Program-made: the position numbers and the translations under genes | Source: Pelagibius sp050330205 | Lineage (GTDB): Bacteria; Pseudomonadota; Alphaproteobacteria; Kiloniellales; Kiloniellaceae | NCBI GenBank assembly: GCA_050330205.1 | Contig: JBHJOA010000011.1 | Span: forward strand, 50,450 to 114,449 | Direction: 5' to 3' | Length of the DNA: 64,000 bases | Part shown: positions 55,914 to 64,000 of the stretch, one piece after another | How positions within the stretch are numbered: position 1 is the first letter of the stretch | Layout of the letters: every line of letters starts with the position of its first letter | Notes under the pieces: generated by a model | The model's input: the letters and a program-made list of their open reading frames with translations, nothing else | Database searches by the model: none | Told to the model about the DNA's origin: nothing

Positions 55914-57257
55914 ATGAACCAACGCACTCTCGCCCTGCAGGGCGTGCTGGCGGCGCTGATCGCCCTGGCGCCGGCCGGCCAGGCTCAGGTCCAAGCCCAG
56001 ACCATGGACATGAAACTGCTGTCGACGGACGACCCGCTGGTCAACTGGCGGTCGATCACCTATCCGGGCGGCAAAACGGCGCGCTTCACCATCGGCCTAG
56101 GCTCGGGCGCCTTCCGTCATCCGGGCGATCCGGCCAATGTGATCTACGTGGTCTCCGACCGCGGGCCGAACTTCACTTGCGGTGACGCCAGGACGATCAT
56201 GGGCGAGGAGAGTCAGGCGCTCTGCAAGGACGTGAAGGGTGCGCGCATCTATCCGACACCGGACTATACGCCTTCGATCTACCGCCTCGAACTCGACGCG
56301 ACCGCCGGCACCTTCGCTGTGAAGGACGTCCTCGCGCTGAAGACCGCATCCGGCCTCGCGATCACCGGCCTGCTCAATCCGCAGAGTGTGGCGACCACCG
56401 ACCAGGGCCTCGACGCCCAGGGCAACAGGCTCGCTTTCGACCCGAACGCGGTGGATGCCGAGGGGCTGGTGAAGCTCTCCGACGGCAGCTTCTGGATCGG
56501 CGAGGAGATGGGGCCCTCGCTGCTGCACGTGGCCCCCGACGGGCGCATCGTGAAGCGTCTCGTGCCGGCCGACGCGGTGCAGGACTACGCGGGCGCCGAC
56601 ACCGAAATTGTCGGCAGCCTGCCGGCCATCCTGTCGAAGCGTCACGCCAATCGCGGCATCGAATCCCTGGCCGTCTCGCCGGACGAGCGGTTCCTCTACT
56701 TCATGCTGCAGAACCCGCTCGACAACCCGGACGCCAAGGCATACGCCCAGGCCAGGAACACCCGCCTGTTCAAGATGGAACGGGAGAGCGGCAAGCTGGT
56801 CGGCGAGTACGTCTATCCGCTGGACGACCCGCAGAGCTTCGCCCTCGATCCCTCCGACAAGCAGAACGCACCGCGCGTCTCGGAGGTGGCCGCCATCGGC
56901 CCCGACCGGCTGCTGGTGCTGGAGCGCACCGACCGGACCACCAAGCTGCACGAGGTGTCGCTGCAGGGCGCCAGCAATATTCTTGGCAGCAAGTGGGACG
57001 ACGCAGCGACCGCGCCAAGCCTGGAGCTGAGCAACGGGCTTGCCGGCACCGGCATCGTGGCGCTGACCAAGACCCTGCGCTTCGACACCGCGCGGGACTT
57101 CCCGGCGGCGCCGGCCAAGCTGGAGGGCATCGCCTTCCTCGGCGATGGCACGATGGCGCTGATCAACGACAACGACTTCGGCATCGGCGGGGATGAGACC
57201 ATGGTGCTATTGGTCAGCGGTGCGGTGAAAGCCGATACTGCGGTCTATACGGACTGA
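55914..57257 (+). CDS. Secreted esterase-like/phytase-like beta-propeller protein
   Basis: This 447-aa protein has a signal peptide (cleavage near residues 24-28) and matches the esterase-like activity of phytase family: VSDRGPNFTCG, DAEGLVKLSDGSFWIGEEMGPSLL, NRGIESLAVSPDERFLYFMLQNPLDNP and a final LEGIAFLGDGTMALINDNDFGI. The family folds as a periplasmic propeller; activity on phytate or other phosphoesters is not proven for most members. It stands alone with a terminator downstream. Confidence 0.85.
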   Translation: MNQRTLALQGVLAALIALAPAGQAQVQAQTMDMKLLSTDDPLVNWRSITYPGGKTARFTIGLGSGAFRHPGDPANVIYVVSDRGPNFTCGDARTIMGEESQALCKDVKGARIYPTPDYTPSIYRLELDATAGTFAVKDVLALKTASGLAITGLLNPQSVATTDQGLDAQGNRLAFDPNAVDAEGLVKLSDGSFWIGEEMGPSLLHVAPDGRIVKRLVPADAVQDYAGADTEIVGSLPAILSKRHANRGIESLAVSPDERFLYFMLQNPLDNPDAKAYAQARNTRLFKMERESGKLVGEYVYPLDDPQSFALDPSDKQNAPRVSEVAAIGPDRLLVLERTDRTTKLHEVSLQGASNILGSKWDDAATAPSLELSNGLAGTGIVALTKTLRFDTARDFPAAPAKLEGIAFLGDGTMALINDNDFGIGGDETMVLLVSGAVKADTAVYTD

Positions 57258-57348
57258 CCTCCCAGCCTTCCCTGCGGGAGACGGTCCGTCCGGATCTGGG
57301 CCGGTCCTCCAGAAGCCTCCCATCGAGCCCTAAACCTGCTCACCTTGC

Positions 57349-57386
57349 GGCCGGCACCCCTTGCCAAAGGGGGCCGGCCTTTCTCT
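57349..57386 (+). terminator. Intrinsic terminator after the phytase-like gene
   Basis: A two-part stem, GGCCGGC/GCCGGCC outside and CCCCTT/AAGGGG inside with one bulged A and a four-base loop, is followed by TTTCTCTT. It lies 92 bases after the stop codon. Confidence 0.9.
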
Positions 57387-57461
57387 TGCCGCCCGCAGGC
57401 GCGATTGGCGCCCACCCGCCGCTCGGTTAGACTGGCGCCTGATATTTCTTCAGGAGAGCGC

Positions 57462-58235
57462 ATGGCGCGCATCGTCGCCGAGACCAGCCCCTGGCAGCCC
57501 GCGCCGCAGTCGTTGCCGGCCGATCGAGCGGTTTTTGCCATCGGCGACGTGCACGCTCACGCCGAGCACCTCTGGGTGTTGCAGGAGCACATCGCCGGCA
57601 TCATCGCCTTGGAGCACGACCCCGACCAGGTCTCGGTGGTCTGGCTGGGCGACTACGTCGACCGCGGCTGGCAGCCGCTGCAGACCCTCGACCTGGTGGC
57701 CGCCGGCCTCGGCCAGCCGGGTGTCGAGGAGATCCGCCTGATCGGCAACCACGAGGTCTACCTGATCGAGGCGGCGACCGGTGAGGATCTCAGTCTGCCG
57801 CGGCTGCTCAACTGGTGGCGTTTCGGCGGCGAGGAGACCCTGAAGACCCTGGCGCCCGATGCCCGCATCGAGGAGCCGGCGGAACTCGCCGCGGCGCTCA
57901 GCGACAGCCTGGGGTCGGAGCGGCTCGACTTTCTCCAGGGTCTCGCGCTGCAGCATCGCATCGGCGACTACGTCTTCGTACATGCCGGGCTCAACCCCGA
58001 CCGCGCGCTGGAGGCGCAGACGGAGCAGGATCTGCTGTGGATCCGAGAACCCTTCCTCAGCGGGCGCGGCTGGCCGCACCCGGTGACCGTGGTGCACGGC
58101 CACACGCCGGAGGGCCCGACCGCGCTGGCCCATCGCATCGGGGTCGACAGCGGCGTCTTCATGAGCGGCCGGCTAAGCGCCGTGGAACTGCACGGCGACC
58201 GTCTGAGGTTCATTTCGACGCGAGAAGAATCCTAG
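57462..58235 (+). CDS. PPP-family metallophosphatase
   Basis: This 257-aa protein has the complete PPP-family motif set: GDVHAH, GDYVDRG, GNHE, then FVHAGLNP and VVHGHTP. These bind two metal ions. Bacterial members hydrolyse phosphoserine/threonine or dinucleoside tetraphosphates; which applies is not clear. The start ATG follows CAGGAGAG. Confidence 0.88.
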   Translation: MARIVAETSPWQPAPQSLPADRAVFAIGDVHAHAEHLWVLQEHIAGIIALEHDPDQVSVVWLGDYVDRGWQPLQTLDLVAAGLGQPGVEEIRLIGNHEVYLIEAATGEDLSLPRLLNWWRFGGEETLKTLAPDARIEEPAELAAALSDSLGSERLDFLQGLALQHRIGDYVFVHAGLNPDRALEAQTEQDLLWIREPFLSGRGWPHPVTVVHGHTPEGPTALAHRIGVDSGVFMSGRLSAVELHGDRLRFISTREES

Positions 58236-58390
58236 CTTTATCAAAAGGTTAAATGATCTGCTGCCGGCAGCCGCGGGCCTTCCGCGGTCGCTTTCTTAAG
58301 CAAACCCTAAGGGTTCCTGCCTTAGACTGGTTAGCGTTTCCGTTTGCATGCCTGGACCACCTTGGCGGGCGCTGCGGGGGCCGGCCGATT

Positions 58391-60142
58391 ATGGGAAAGG
58401 CGCCGAAGTTGAAAGCCAAGGAAGCCCGCGAAGTCGACATAGTGCTGACGGAGGCCGAGCAGCTGCGCGAGCAGCGCGACCGTTTCCTCGCTTTTGCCTT
58501 TGCCGCCTCGGACCTGCTGCTCGAGGTCGGTGACGACAGTCAGATCCGCTATGCCGTGGGGGCCACCAACCAGTTGCTGGGTGGCCCGCCCGCCTCGGTG
58601 ATCGGCCAGGGCTGGCTCGATCTCTTCGTTGCGGAGGACCGTGCCCTGCTGGTGGCCAAGATCGGTGACCTGGCCCCCGGCAAGCGCTGCGGCCCGATTC
58701 TAGTCTCCATCTGCCCGCCCGCCATCGCTAAGGGTAGCGGGGCAGAGGCGGCGGCGTCGGGCGCCCGGCCCAACGCGGTCAAGGTGGTGTTCAACGCCTG
58801 CCGCATTCCCGACCACGAGGACGTTATCTACTGCACCCTGACCGTGGCCAACGTCAGCCTGGCCAAGGCGGCGCGAGCGACCGCGGGGCGCACCGGCAGC
58901 GGGCTGCTGCAGCGTGAGGCTTTCGAGACGGCGGCCGTCGAGACTTTGGAGGCGGCCCGCGCGGCCGGTCAGGACGTCGAGATCACCTTCATCGAGTTTG
59001 TCGGTGCGGCGGGCTTCCGGGAGCGTCTCGGCAGCGACCGCTGGGAAGCCTTCTACGCCGGTGCCGGCACGGTGCTGCGCAGCGGCGCCATCGACAGCGA
59101 CACCGCAGGGGCTATCACCGAGGACCGCTTCGGTATCGTCCACAAGGCCGGCGCCGCCGTCGGGACCGAAGTGCGCCAGCAACTGGCCGAACTTGCCCGC
59201 GCTTTCGATCCCAGCGGTAGCGGCCTGCAGGTCGAGCAGGCCACCGTCGCCACCTCGTCCGACGAGTTGACCAGCGAGGAAGCGGCGAAGGCGCTGATCT
59301 ATACCATCAACAAGGTGGCGGCCAAGGGCAGTGGCAGCCTCGGGGTCACCAGCCTTGCCGTCTCCTTCCACGAGCAGGTGATGGAAACGCAGGACCGCAT
59401 TGCTGCCTTCAAGGCGGTGGTCGCCAACAACCGCTTCGACTTCGCCTTCCAGCCGATCGTCGACCTGGAGACCCGCGAGATCTCCCATTTCGAGGCGCTG
59501 ACCCGCTTCGCCCACGGAGAGTCGCCTTATCAGACCATCGTCTTCGCCGAAGACGTCGGCCTGATCCAGGATTTCGACCTCGCCTGCTGCCGCCGCGCCA
59601 TCGACTTCATGGCGGAGCGCGCGCAGAGCTCGCCGGTCAACCTGGCGGTCAACCTTTCCGGCCTGTCGCTGCAGAGCGACGTCTTCGTGGACACGCTGAT
59701 GGGCCTGCTGCAGAAGCACGCCGACCTTGCCGGCCGCCTGATGTTCGAGGCGACGGAGTCCTCGCGCATGTATGACCTGGAGCGCGTCAGCCGGGTGTTC
59801 AACGCCATGAAGACCCTCGGCTTCTCCATGTGCCTCGACGACTTTGGCGCCGGCGCCGCCTCCTTCCAGTATCTGCGCGCGCTGGAGGTCGATTATGTGA
59901 AGATCGACGGCACGTACACCCGCCGCCTCCTGAGCTCCGACCGCGACAGCCTGCTGCTGCGCAACCTCTGCGACCTCTGCGCCGACCTCAACATCAAGAC
60001 CATCGCAGAGATGGTGGAGCTGGACGACCAGATCCCCAAGCTGCGCAGCCTCGGCGTTCACATGGGCCAGGGCTACCTACTTGGCCGCCCGGCACCGCAG
60101 CCGGTCTTTGTCGGAGCCGCCCGCCGACGGCGCCATGCCTGA
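58391..60142 (+). CDS. EAL-domain cyclic-di-GMP phosphodiesterase with degenerate GGDEF
   Basis: This 583-aa cytoplasmic protein has a PAS-like N-terminal domain (about 30-150), a degenerate diguanylate-cyclase-like region (about 165-330, no GGDEF signature) and a C-terminal EAL domain (about 345-575). Catalytic residues look intact: FEALTRF (EAL), the Glu of FEATES, CLDDFGAG, and KIDG. It should hydrolyse c-di-GMP and so affect motility or biofilm. A near-match to a CtrA box (TTAA-N7-CTAA, 58296-58310) lies about 85 bases upstream. Confidence 0.88.
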   Translation: MGKAPKLKAKEAREVDIVLTEAEQLREQRDRFLAFAFAASDLLLEVGDDSQIRYAVGATNQLLGGPPASVIGQGWLDLFVAEDRALLVAKIGDLAPGKRCGPILVSICPPAIAKGSGAEAAASGARPNAVKVVFNACRIPDHEDVIYCTLTVANVSLAKAARATAGRTGSGLLQREAFETAAVETLEAARAAGQDVEITFIEFVGAAGFRERLGSDRWEAFYAGAGTVLRSGAIDSDTAGAITEDRFGIVHKAGAAVGTEVRQQLAELARAFDPSGSGLQVEQATVATSSDELTSEEAAKALIYTINKVAAKGSGSLGVTSLAVSFHEQVMETQDRIAAFKAVVANNRFDFAFQPIVDLETREISHFEALTRFAHGESPYQTIVFAEDVGLIQDFDLACCRRAIDFMAERAQSSPVNLAVNLSGLSLQSDVFVDTLMGLLQKHADLAGRLMFEATESSRMYDLERVSRVFNAMKTLGFSMCLDDFGAGAASFQYLRALEVDYVKIDGTYTRRLLSSDRDSLLLRNLCDLCADLNIKTIAEMVELDDQIPKLRSLGVHMGQGYLLGRPAPQPVFVGAARRRRHA

Positions 60143-60196
60143 CCCGATCCGCGGGCAGCGCTACGCCCGGCTCCTATCCCAGGTTGTCGGCTGCCG

Positions 60197-60225
60197 CTTG
60201 ATTGGCCGCCGGCGGCACCCCATCT
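60197..60225 (+). promoter_or_regulatory. Sigma-32 heat-shock promoter of hsp20
   Basis: CTTGATT (60197-60203), 14 bases, then CCCCATCT (60218-60225) fits the heat-shock consensus CTTGAAA-N11-15-CCCCATNT, with only the last two bases of the -35 element differing. It lies about 115 bases before the hsp20 ATG, with the expected start near 60232. Confidence 0.85.
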
Positions 60226-60229
60226 AACT

Positions 60230-60341
60230 CTTGGCGGCGCCGCTTTCCGGGCCGCTGGCGGGCGGACAGCCTGGATAGTGGTGTCCGGCCCGTGCCATGT
60301 AAGGACAGCCTTGCTCAAGAAGGAGGAGGCAGGACGTCATG
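60230..60341 (+). ncRNA. ROSE-like RNA thermometer in the hsp20 leader
   Basis: The roughly 100-base leader can fold into several stems. The last (60308-60316 with 60323-60330) pairs GCCTTGCTC with GAGGAGGC, hiding the GGAGG ribosome-binding site; G60313 is bulged inside the TTGCT word. This UUGCU with a bulged G opposite the Shine-Dalgarno is the hallmark of ROSE thermometers of alphaproteobacterial small heat-shock genes. An upstream stem (CGGACA with TGTCCG, about 60257-60282) fits the multi-stem ROSE layout. Confidence 0.8.
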
Positions 60342-60815
60342 ACGCGATTGTCACTCTTCAACAGCCCGCTGCTGCTCGGTTTCGAGCAATTCGAGCAGGC
60401 TATAGACCGAATCGCCAAGACCGCCGACGGCTACCCGCCCTACAACGTCGAACAGCTCGGCGAGAACCGTTTGCGTATCACCCTGGCCGTGGCCGGTTTT
60501 ACCGAGGCCGATCTCTCGGTGCAGATCGAGGATCGCCAGCTGGTGATCCGCGGCAAGCAGGCTGACGATGAGAGCCGGATCTACCTGCATCGCGGCATCG
60601 CCGCGCGGCAGTTCCAGCGCAGTTTTGTGCTGGCCGAAGGCATTGAGATCGGCGGCGCCACGCTGGAGCGCGGACTGTTGCACATCGATCTCGAGCGCCG
60701 GGTCGTCGAGCCGCAGGTGCGCAGCATCAAGATCAGGTCCGACGATACCGCCAAGGGCAAGGGCAACAGCCCGGCCATCGACAACGTTCGCCCCGAACAA
60801 GAGGTGGAGGGATAG
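60339..60815 (+). CDS. Small heat-shock protein (Hsp20/IbpA type)
   Basis: This 158-aa protein begins MTRLSLFNSPLLLGFEQFE, the IbpA-like N-terminus, then an alpha-crystallin domain (about 33-125, YNVEQLGENRLRITLAVAGF) and an I-x-I tail motif (SIKIRS). It holds unfolding proteins during heat stress. Both its promoter (sigma-32) and its leader (ROSE-like) look heat-responsive. It is followed two bases later by a DUF1150 gene. Confidence 0.95.
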   Translation: MTRLSLFNSPLLLGFEQFEQAIDRIAKTADGYPPYNVEQLGENRLRITLAVAGFTEADLSVQIEDRQLVIRGKQADDESRIYLHRGIAARQFQRSFVLAEGIEIGGATLERGLLHIDLERRVVEPQVRSIKIRSDDTAKGKGNSPAIDNVRPEQEVEG

Positions 60816-60817
60816 AA

Positions 60818-61033
60818 ATGAACCAGCAGGTCACATCTGGCGAGCTGTCGCAGCAGGACTTCCTGGTGCTCGGCATCAACGATATCGCTTACGTGAAGAA
60901 GGAGCGGCGTGACGGCAAGGAGGTCTTCATGATCCATTCCGCCGACGGCGCCGCCATCACCGCCCTGGACAATCACGACGTCGCCTTCGTGGCGGTGCGT
61001 CAGAACGGTCTGGAGCCGCTCAGCGTACACTGA
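60818..61033 (+). CDS. DUF1150-family protein
   Basis: This 71-aa protein has the DUF1150 pattern (LGINDIAYVKK, FMIHSADG, AFVAVRQNGLEPLSVH). The family is alphaproteobacterial and typically follows hsp20, as here. Function is unknown; heat-induced co-expression with Hsp20 is likely from the arrangement. Confidence 0.92.
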   Translation: MNQQVTSGELSQQDFLVLGINDIAYVKKERRDGKEVFMIHSADGAAITALDNHDVAFVAVRQNGLEPLSVH

Positions 61034-61096
61034 CGACGTCAGCAGTGGCCACGGAGGGGGGTTCCCCGTTCACCGCTGAAGTCTGCAAGATAGCAC

Positions 61097-61143
61097 AAGG
61101 GCCGCGCCTTCTCGGTCGGGGAGGCGCGGCCCTTTGCTTTTTC
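61097..61143 (+). terminator. Intrinsic terminator after the hsp20-DUF1150 unit
   Basis: A perfect 12-bp stem (61097-61108 with 61123-61134, 14-base loop) is followed by TGCTTTTTCC. It lies 64 bases after the DUF1150 stop and faces the convergent ptsN. Confidence 0.93.
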
Positions 61144-61170
61144 CTCGCCGCCACTCGGGCCGGCACGGCC

Positions 61171-61635
61171 TTAGGCCGCGTGGCTCGCCTGGCTCTGTGT
61201 CAGCAGGGCGTAGATCGCCTCGGCGCTGTCGGTGCCGCGCAGCTTCTCGCAGACTGCGCGGTCGCGGAACAGGCGGGACACCCGCGCCAGCGCCTTCAGG
61301 TGGTCCGCGCCGGCGGTCTCCGGTGCCAGCAGTACGAAGATCAGATCGACCGGGTGCTCGTCGATGGCATCGAAGTCGATCGGCGACTCCAACCGGGCGA
61401 AGAGCCCGTAGAGACGATCCAGCTCCGGCAGCTTGCCGTGCGGGATGCCAATGCCATGGCCGACGCCGGTGGTGCCCAGGCGCTCACGCTCCATCAGCAC
61501 TTCGAACAGGGCCCTCTCGGGTTGCCCGGTGAGCTCGGCGGCCTTCTTGGCGAGTTCCTGAAGAGCCTGCTTCTTGCTGGTGACGCGAAGGTTCGCGATC
61601 ACGCTCTCCGGTAAGATCAGATCAGAAATGTCCAT
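61171..61635 (-). CDS. ptsN: PTS EIIA-Ntr regulatory protein
   Basis: This 154-aa protein is EIIA-Ntr: MDISDLILPESV at the start, phosphorylation His in GIGIPHGKLPEL, and FVLLAPE in the core. It receives phosphate from the EI-HPr pair and in its free or phosphorylated form regulates potassium transport, kinases and the stringent response. The ATG at 61635 fits the family start; an in-frame extension of 15 residues does not. It sits with hpf and rpoN in the conserved rpoN-hpf-ptsN order. Confidence 0.95.
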   Translation of the reverse strand: MDISDLILPESVIANLRVTSKKQALQELAKKAAELTGQPERALFEVLMERERLGTTGVGHGIGIPHGKLPELDRLYGLFARLESPIDFDAIDEHPVDLIFVLLAPETAGADHLKALARVSRLFRDRAVCEKLRGTDSAEAIYALLTQSQASHAA

Positions 61636-61660
61636 CAGCAACTCTTTGTCCCCCGGCGGA

Positions 61661-62245
61661 TCACTCGCCCCGATTTCCACGGGGGTCGATCCAGCCGATA
61701 TTTCCGTCGCTCCGTTGGTAGATCATGTTCAGGCCGCCATGGGCACTGTTGCGGAACATCATGGCCGGCAGGTTTGCCAGGTCCATGCGCATGACCGCCT
61801 CGCTTACCGTGAGCATCGGGATTTCAGTTGTCATTTCCGCAACTACGGCCGGCTGTCCGTCCGCGTTGCTCGCTTCTCCTGACTCCTCCGGATCGTCGCC
61901 AGACAGGATGTACTGCTGGGCGGGCAGAGGCGCTGTCTCGACAGCCTTGCTGTTATGGTCCCGCAGACGCCGCTTGTAGCGACGCAGCCGCTTCGACAGG
62001 CGGTCGGCCGCTCCGTCGAAGGCGGGATAGGGCTCATTCGCTTCGCCATGAGCCTCCAGCTGGATACCGCGCCCTACATGTGCCGAAATGACGGCGCAAT
62101 AGAGATGCGCGTCTCGCGAAAGCGTTACCGTAACCTCCAACGCATCCCCGAAGTACTTGTCGAGAATTCGAGAAAGGCTTTCGTCTACGTGCGTTCGCAG
62201 CGCGTCACCGACGTCCAGCTGCTTTCCTTTAACGGAGAGCTGCAT
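61661..62245 (-). CDS. hpf: Ribosome hibernation promoting factor, long form
   Basis: This 194-aa protein has the ribosome-binding S30AE domain (about 1-100, MQLSVKGKQLDVGDALR) and a C-terminal domain (about 135-190, MTTEIPMLTVSEAVMRMDL) that dimerises, allowing 100S ribosome formation. It inactivates ribosomes in stationary phase. The ATG at 62245 is preferred; GTG 62251 adds two residues. Confidence 0.95.
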   Translation of the reverse strand: MQLSVKGKQLDVGDALRTHVDESLSRILDKYFGDALEVTVTLSRDAHLYCAVISAHVGRGIQLEAHGEANEPYPAFDGAADRLSKRLRRYKRRLRDHNSKAVETAPLPAQQYILSGDDPEESGEASNADGQPAVVAEMTTEIPMLTVSEAVMRMDLANLPAMMFRNSAHGGLNMIYQRSDGNIGWIDPRGNRGE

Positions 62246-62407
62246 AACCACTTATTTGGATTGAAACGAGGTGGCTTACCACCATCACAGCATGCCCTAT
62301 AGCCAGGGCCGGCGCAACATAGAGACCACCCCAGGCGAAGTCAATAGGCGCCCCGAAATGGTTAACGGCCCCCTGCTCAGTCAGTAGAAGTTAATAAAAT
62401 CAGATAG

Positions 62408-63952
62408 TTAAACCTGGCTAACTAAGCCTGCCTTCTCGCGCCGCCGCTGCACCGAGGAGGGAATACGCATGGCTTCGCGGTACTTGGCCACTGTGCGCCG
62501 GGCGATGTCCACGCCGTCCTTGCGCAGCATCTCCACGATGGTGTCGTCGGACAGTATCTCGCCGCAGTTCTCGGCGTCGATCAGGACCCTGATCCGGTGG
62601 CGCACCGCCTCTGCCGAGTGGGAGGTGCCGTTGGCGCCGGCGATGGAGGCGGTGAAGAAGTACTTCAACTCGAAGGTGCCGCGCGGAGTGGCCATGTACT
62701 TGTTCGAGGTCACCCGACTGACCGTCGATTCGTGCATCTCGATCTCGGTGGCGATATCGCGCAGGGTGAGCGGCCGCATGTGCTCCACGCCCTTGCGGAA
62801 GAAGGCGTCCTGCTGGCGGACGATCTCGGTCGCCACCTTCAGGATGGTGGTGGCACGCTGGTGCAGCGCCTTTACCAGCCAGTTGGCAGACTGCAGCCGG
62901 TCGTTCAGGTACTCGCGCTCCTTCTTGGAGCGCAGGGCACCGGAGACCTGCGCATAGTAGTCGGAGTTGACCAGCACCCGCGGCACGGTCTCGCTGTTCA
63001 GCTCGACGATCCAACCGCCCTGGCGGTCCGGGCGCATCAGCACATCGGGGATCACCGGCTGCGACACTTCGCCTTCGAAGGTCTGCGCCGGGCGCGGGTC
63101 GAGCGCCTTGATCTCAGCGATCATCTCGGCCAGATCCTCCTGGTCGATGCCGCAGAGCTTGCGCAGCCGGGCGTGCTCACCCTTGGCCAGCAATTCGAGG
63201 TTTTCCACCAAGGCCTGCATGGCAGGATCGTAGCGATCGCGCTCCTTCAGCTGCAGGGCAAGGCACTCGGCGAGGGAGCGGGCGAAGATGCCCGTCGGCT
63301 CGAGCCCCTGGAGTACGGCAAGCACCGCCTCGATACGCGCCAGCGGGCAGCCGAGTTGTTCGGCAAGCTCGGCGAGATCGCCGCTCAGGTAGCCGTTGTC
63401 GTCGAGCTGGTCGATCAGGCAGGCGCCGATCGCCCGGTCGGTCGGATCGGAAACCTCGATGTGCAGCTGCTCGGCGAGATGCTGACGCAAAGTGATGGTC
63501 TCAGAAAGCCGCTGCTCCAGGGAGTATTCGCCGTCGTCGCCGGATGGCGCTGTACCGCGCGCCGAGAATGCAGGCTCGTTGCCAGGGCCTTCGCCAGCGG
63601 CGCCGTTGGTGTAGACGTTTTCGTAGTCGGTATCGAGCGGCGCCTCGGCAGCGGATGGCAGCTGGTCGGCGGTGGAGCGTTCGAGGACATCGAGGTCGCG
63701 GGCTTCCCCGGCAGCTTCCCCCTCGCTTGCGGAATCGGCAGTCGTGGCCTGCTGGTCCACCGAGGGGCCCTCCAGCAGGCTGTCGTTGGCGCCCTCATCG
63801 CGGTCGAGCAGGGGGTTCTGCTCGAGCTCTCGGTCAACTTCCGCCGCTAGTTCCAGGTTGGAAAGCTGCAACAGCTTGATGGCCTGCTGCAGCTGCGGCG
63901 TCATGACCAGAGATTGGCGCTGGCGCAGTTCCAATCTTTGTGTCGCCGCCAT
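62408..63952 (-). CDS. rpoN: RNA polymerase sigma-54 factor
   Basis: This 514-aa protein has the Gln-rich N-terminal activator-interacting region (LELRQRQSLVMTPQLQQAIKLLQLSNLEL), an acidic linker, the core-binding domain and a C-terminal DNA-binding domain with the RpoN box (ARRTVAKYRE). It directs -24/-12 promoters, of which the psp promoter at 9687 is one in this window. Upstream of its ATG only 48 bases are in view, AT-rich and without clear promoter boxes. Confidence 0.97.
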   Translation of the reverse strand: MAATQRLELRQRQSLVMTPQLQQAIKLLQLSNLELAAEVDRELEQNPLLDRDEGANDSLLEGPSVDQQATTADSASEGEAAGEARDLDVLERSTADQLPSAAEAPLDTDYENVYTNGAAGEGPGNEPAFSARGTAPSGDDGEYSLEQRLSETITLRQHLAEQLHIEVSDPTDRAIGACLIDQLDDNGYLSGDLAELAEQLGCPLARIEAVLAVLQGLEPTGIFARSLAECLALQLKERDRYDPAMQALVENLELLAKGEHARLRKLCGIDQEDLAEMIAEIKALDPRPAQTFEGEVSQPVIPDVLMRPDRQGGWIVELNSETVPRVLVNSDYYAQVSGALRSKKEREYLNDRLQSANWLVKALHQRATTILKVATEIVRQQDAFFRKGVEHMRPLTLRDIATEIEMHESTVSRVTSNKYMATPRGTFELKYFFTASIAGANGTSHSAEAVRHRIRVLIDAENCGEILSDDTIVEMLRKDGVDIARRTVAKYREAMRIPSSVQRRREKAGLVSQV

Positions 63953-64000
63953 ATCGCTTAACCTTTTAGAGGCTAAACCTTTCGCCCAGGTAAACGCGGC

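Overview
The window is chromosomal DNA of an alphaproteobacterium, roughly two thirds G+C. The gene content and order (polA; pckA with chvI-chvG-hprK-PTS; ahcY-divL-tsaE-amgK-murU-addB-addA-trxA; folC-accD-trpA-trpB-trpF; pyrF; lapA-ihfB-rpsA-cmk-aroA; ptsN-hpf-rpoN) point to the Rhodospirillales/Kiloniellales side of the class. There is no rRNA gene, so genus-level placement is inference. No phage, insertion sequence, CRISPR array or integrase is visible; nearly everything is ordinary core genome with a few accessory inserts.

Layout. 1-5364 (+): end of a phenylacetate-CoA-ligase-like gene, a small zinc-finger protein, polA, a class V aminotransferase and a voltage-sensor-type potassium channel with a zinc-ribbon tail. 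5439-7049 (-): pckA. 7438-14818: a block inserted between pckA and chvI, which are often adjacent in other alphaproteobacteria; it holds a patatin phospholipase, the phage-shock system (pspF divergent from a sigma-54 promoter, a small membrane protein and pspA-B-C), an arsR-arsI pair, and a membrane histidine kinase whose promoter carries a CtrA-box palindrome and two GANTC sites. 15091-21700 (+): chvI-chvG, one continuous reading frame fusing HPr kinase to RapZ, then EIIA-Man, HPr and enzyme I. 21937-25945: ahcY and divL (Tyr in place of the phospho-accepting His). 25953-27005 (-): ferredoxin/flavodoxin-NADP reductase type. 27176-36459 (+): tsaE, amgK, murU, addB, addA, trxA. 37102-52477 (-): folC, accD, trpA, trpB, trpF, paralogous membrane proteins with a 52-aa ORF between them, pyrF, an amine-oxidase-like flavoprotein with an ornithine-cyclodeaminase-like gene, lapA-like, ihfB, rpsA, cmk, aroA. 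52774-61033 (+): TIGR02300-type protein, tRNA-Ala(GGC), a malate/tartrate-type dehydrogenase, cytochrome c, a Spy-like protein, a phytase-esterase-like protein, a PPP-type phosphatase, an EAL protein, hsp20 and a DUF1150 protein. 61171-63952 (-): ptsN, hpf, rpoN.

How the parts connect. Two regulatory themes recur. One is the nitrogen-type phosphotransferase system: EI, HPr, EIIA-Man, HPr kinase, ChvG/ChvI and EIIA-Ntr are all here without any sugar permease, together with rpoN and a sigma-54-dependent psp promoter. The other is the CtrA cell-cycle circuit: divL plus a kinase gene with a CtrA box and CcrM-type sites. The most checkable unusual observations are the HprK-RapZ fusion, a heat-shock promoter followed by a ROSE-like RNA thermometer before hsp20, the CtrA/GANTC promoter with a probable CTG start codon, an arsR operator that overlaps its own start codon, and a tiny translationally coupled ORF whose tail resembles that of the membrane protein downstream. 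No wholly new multi-gene system was recognised.
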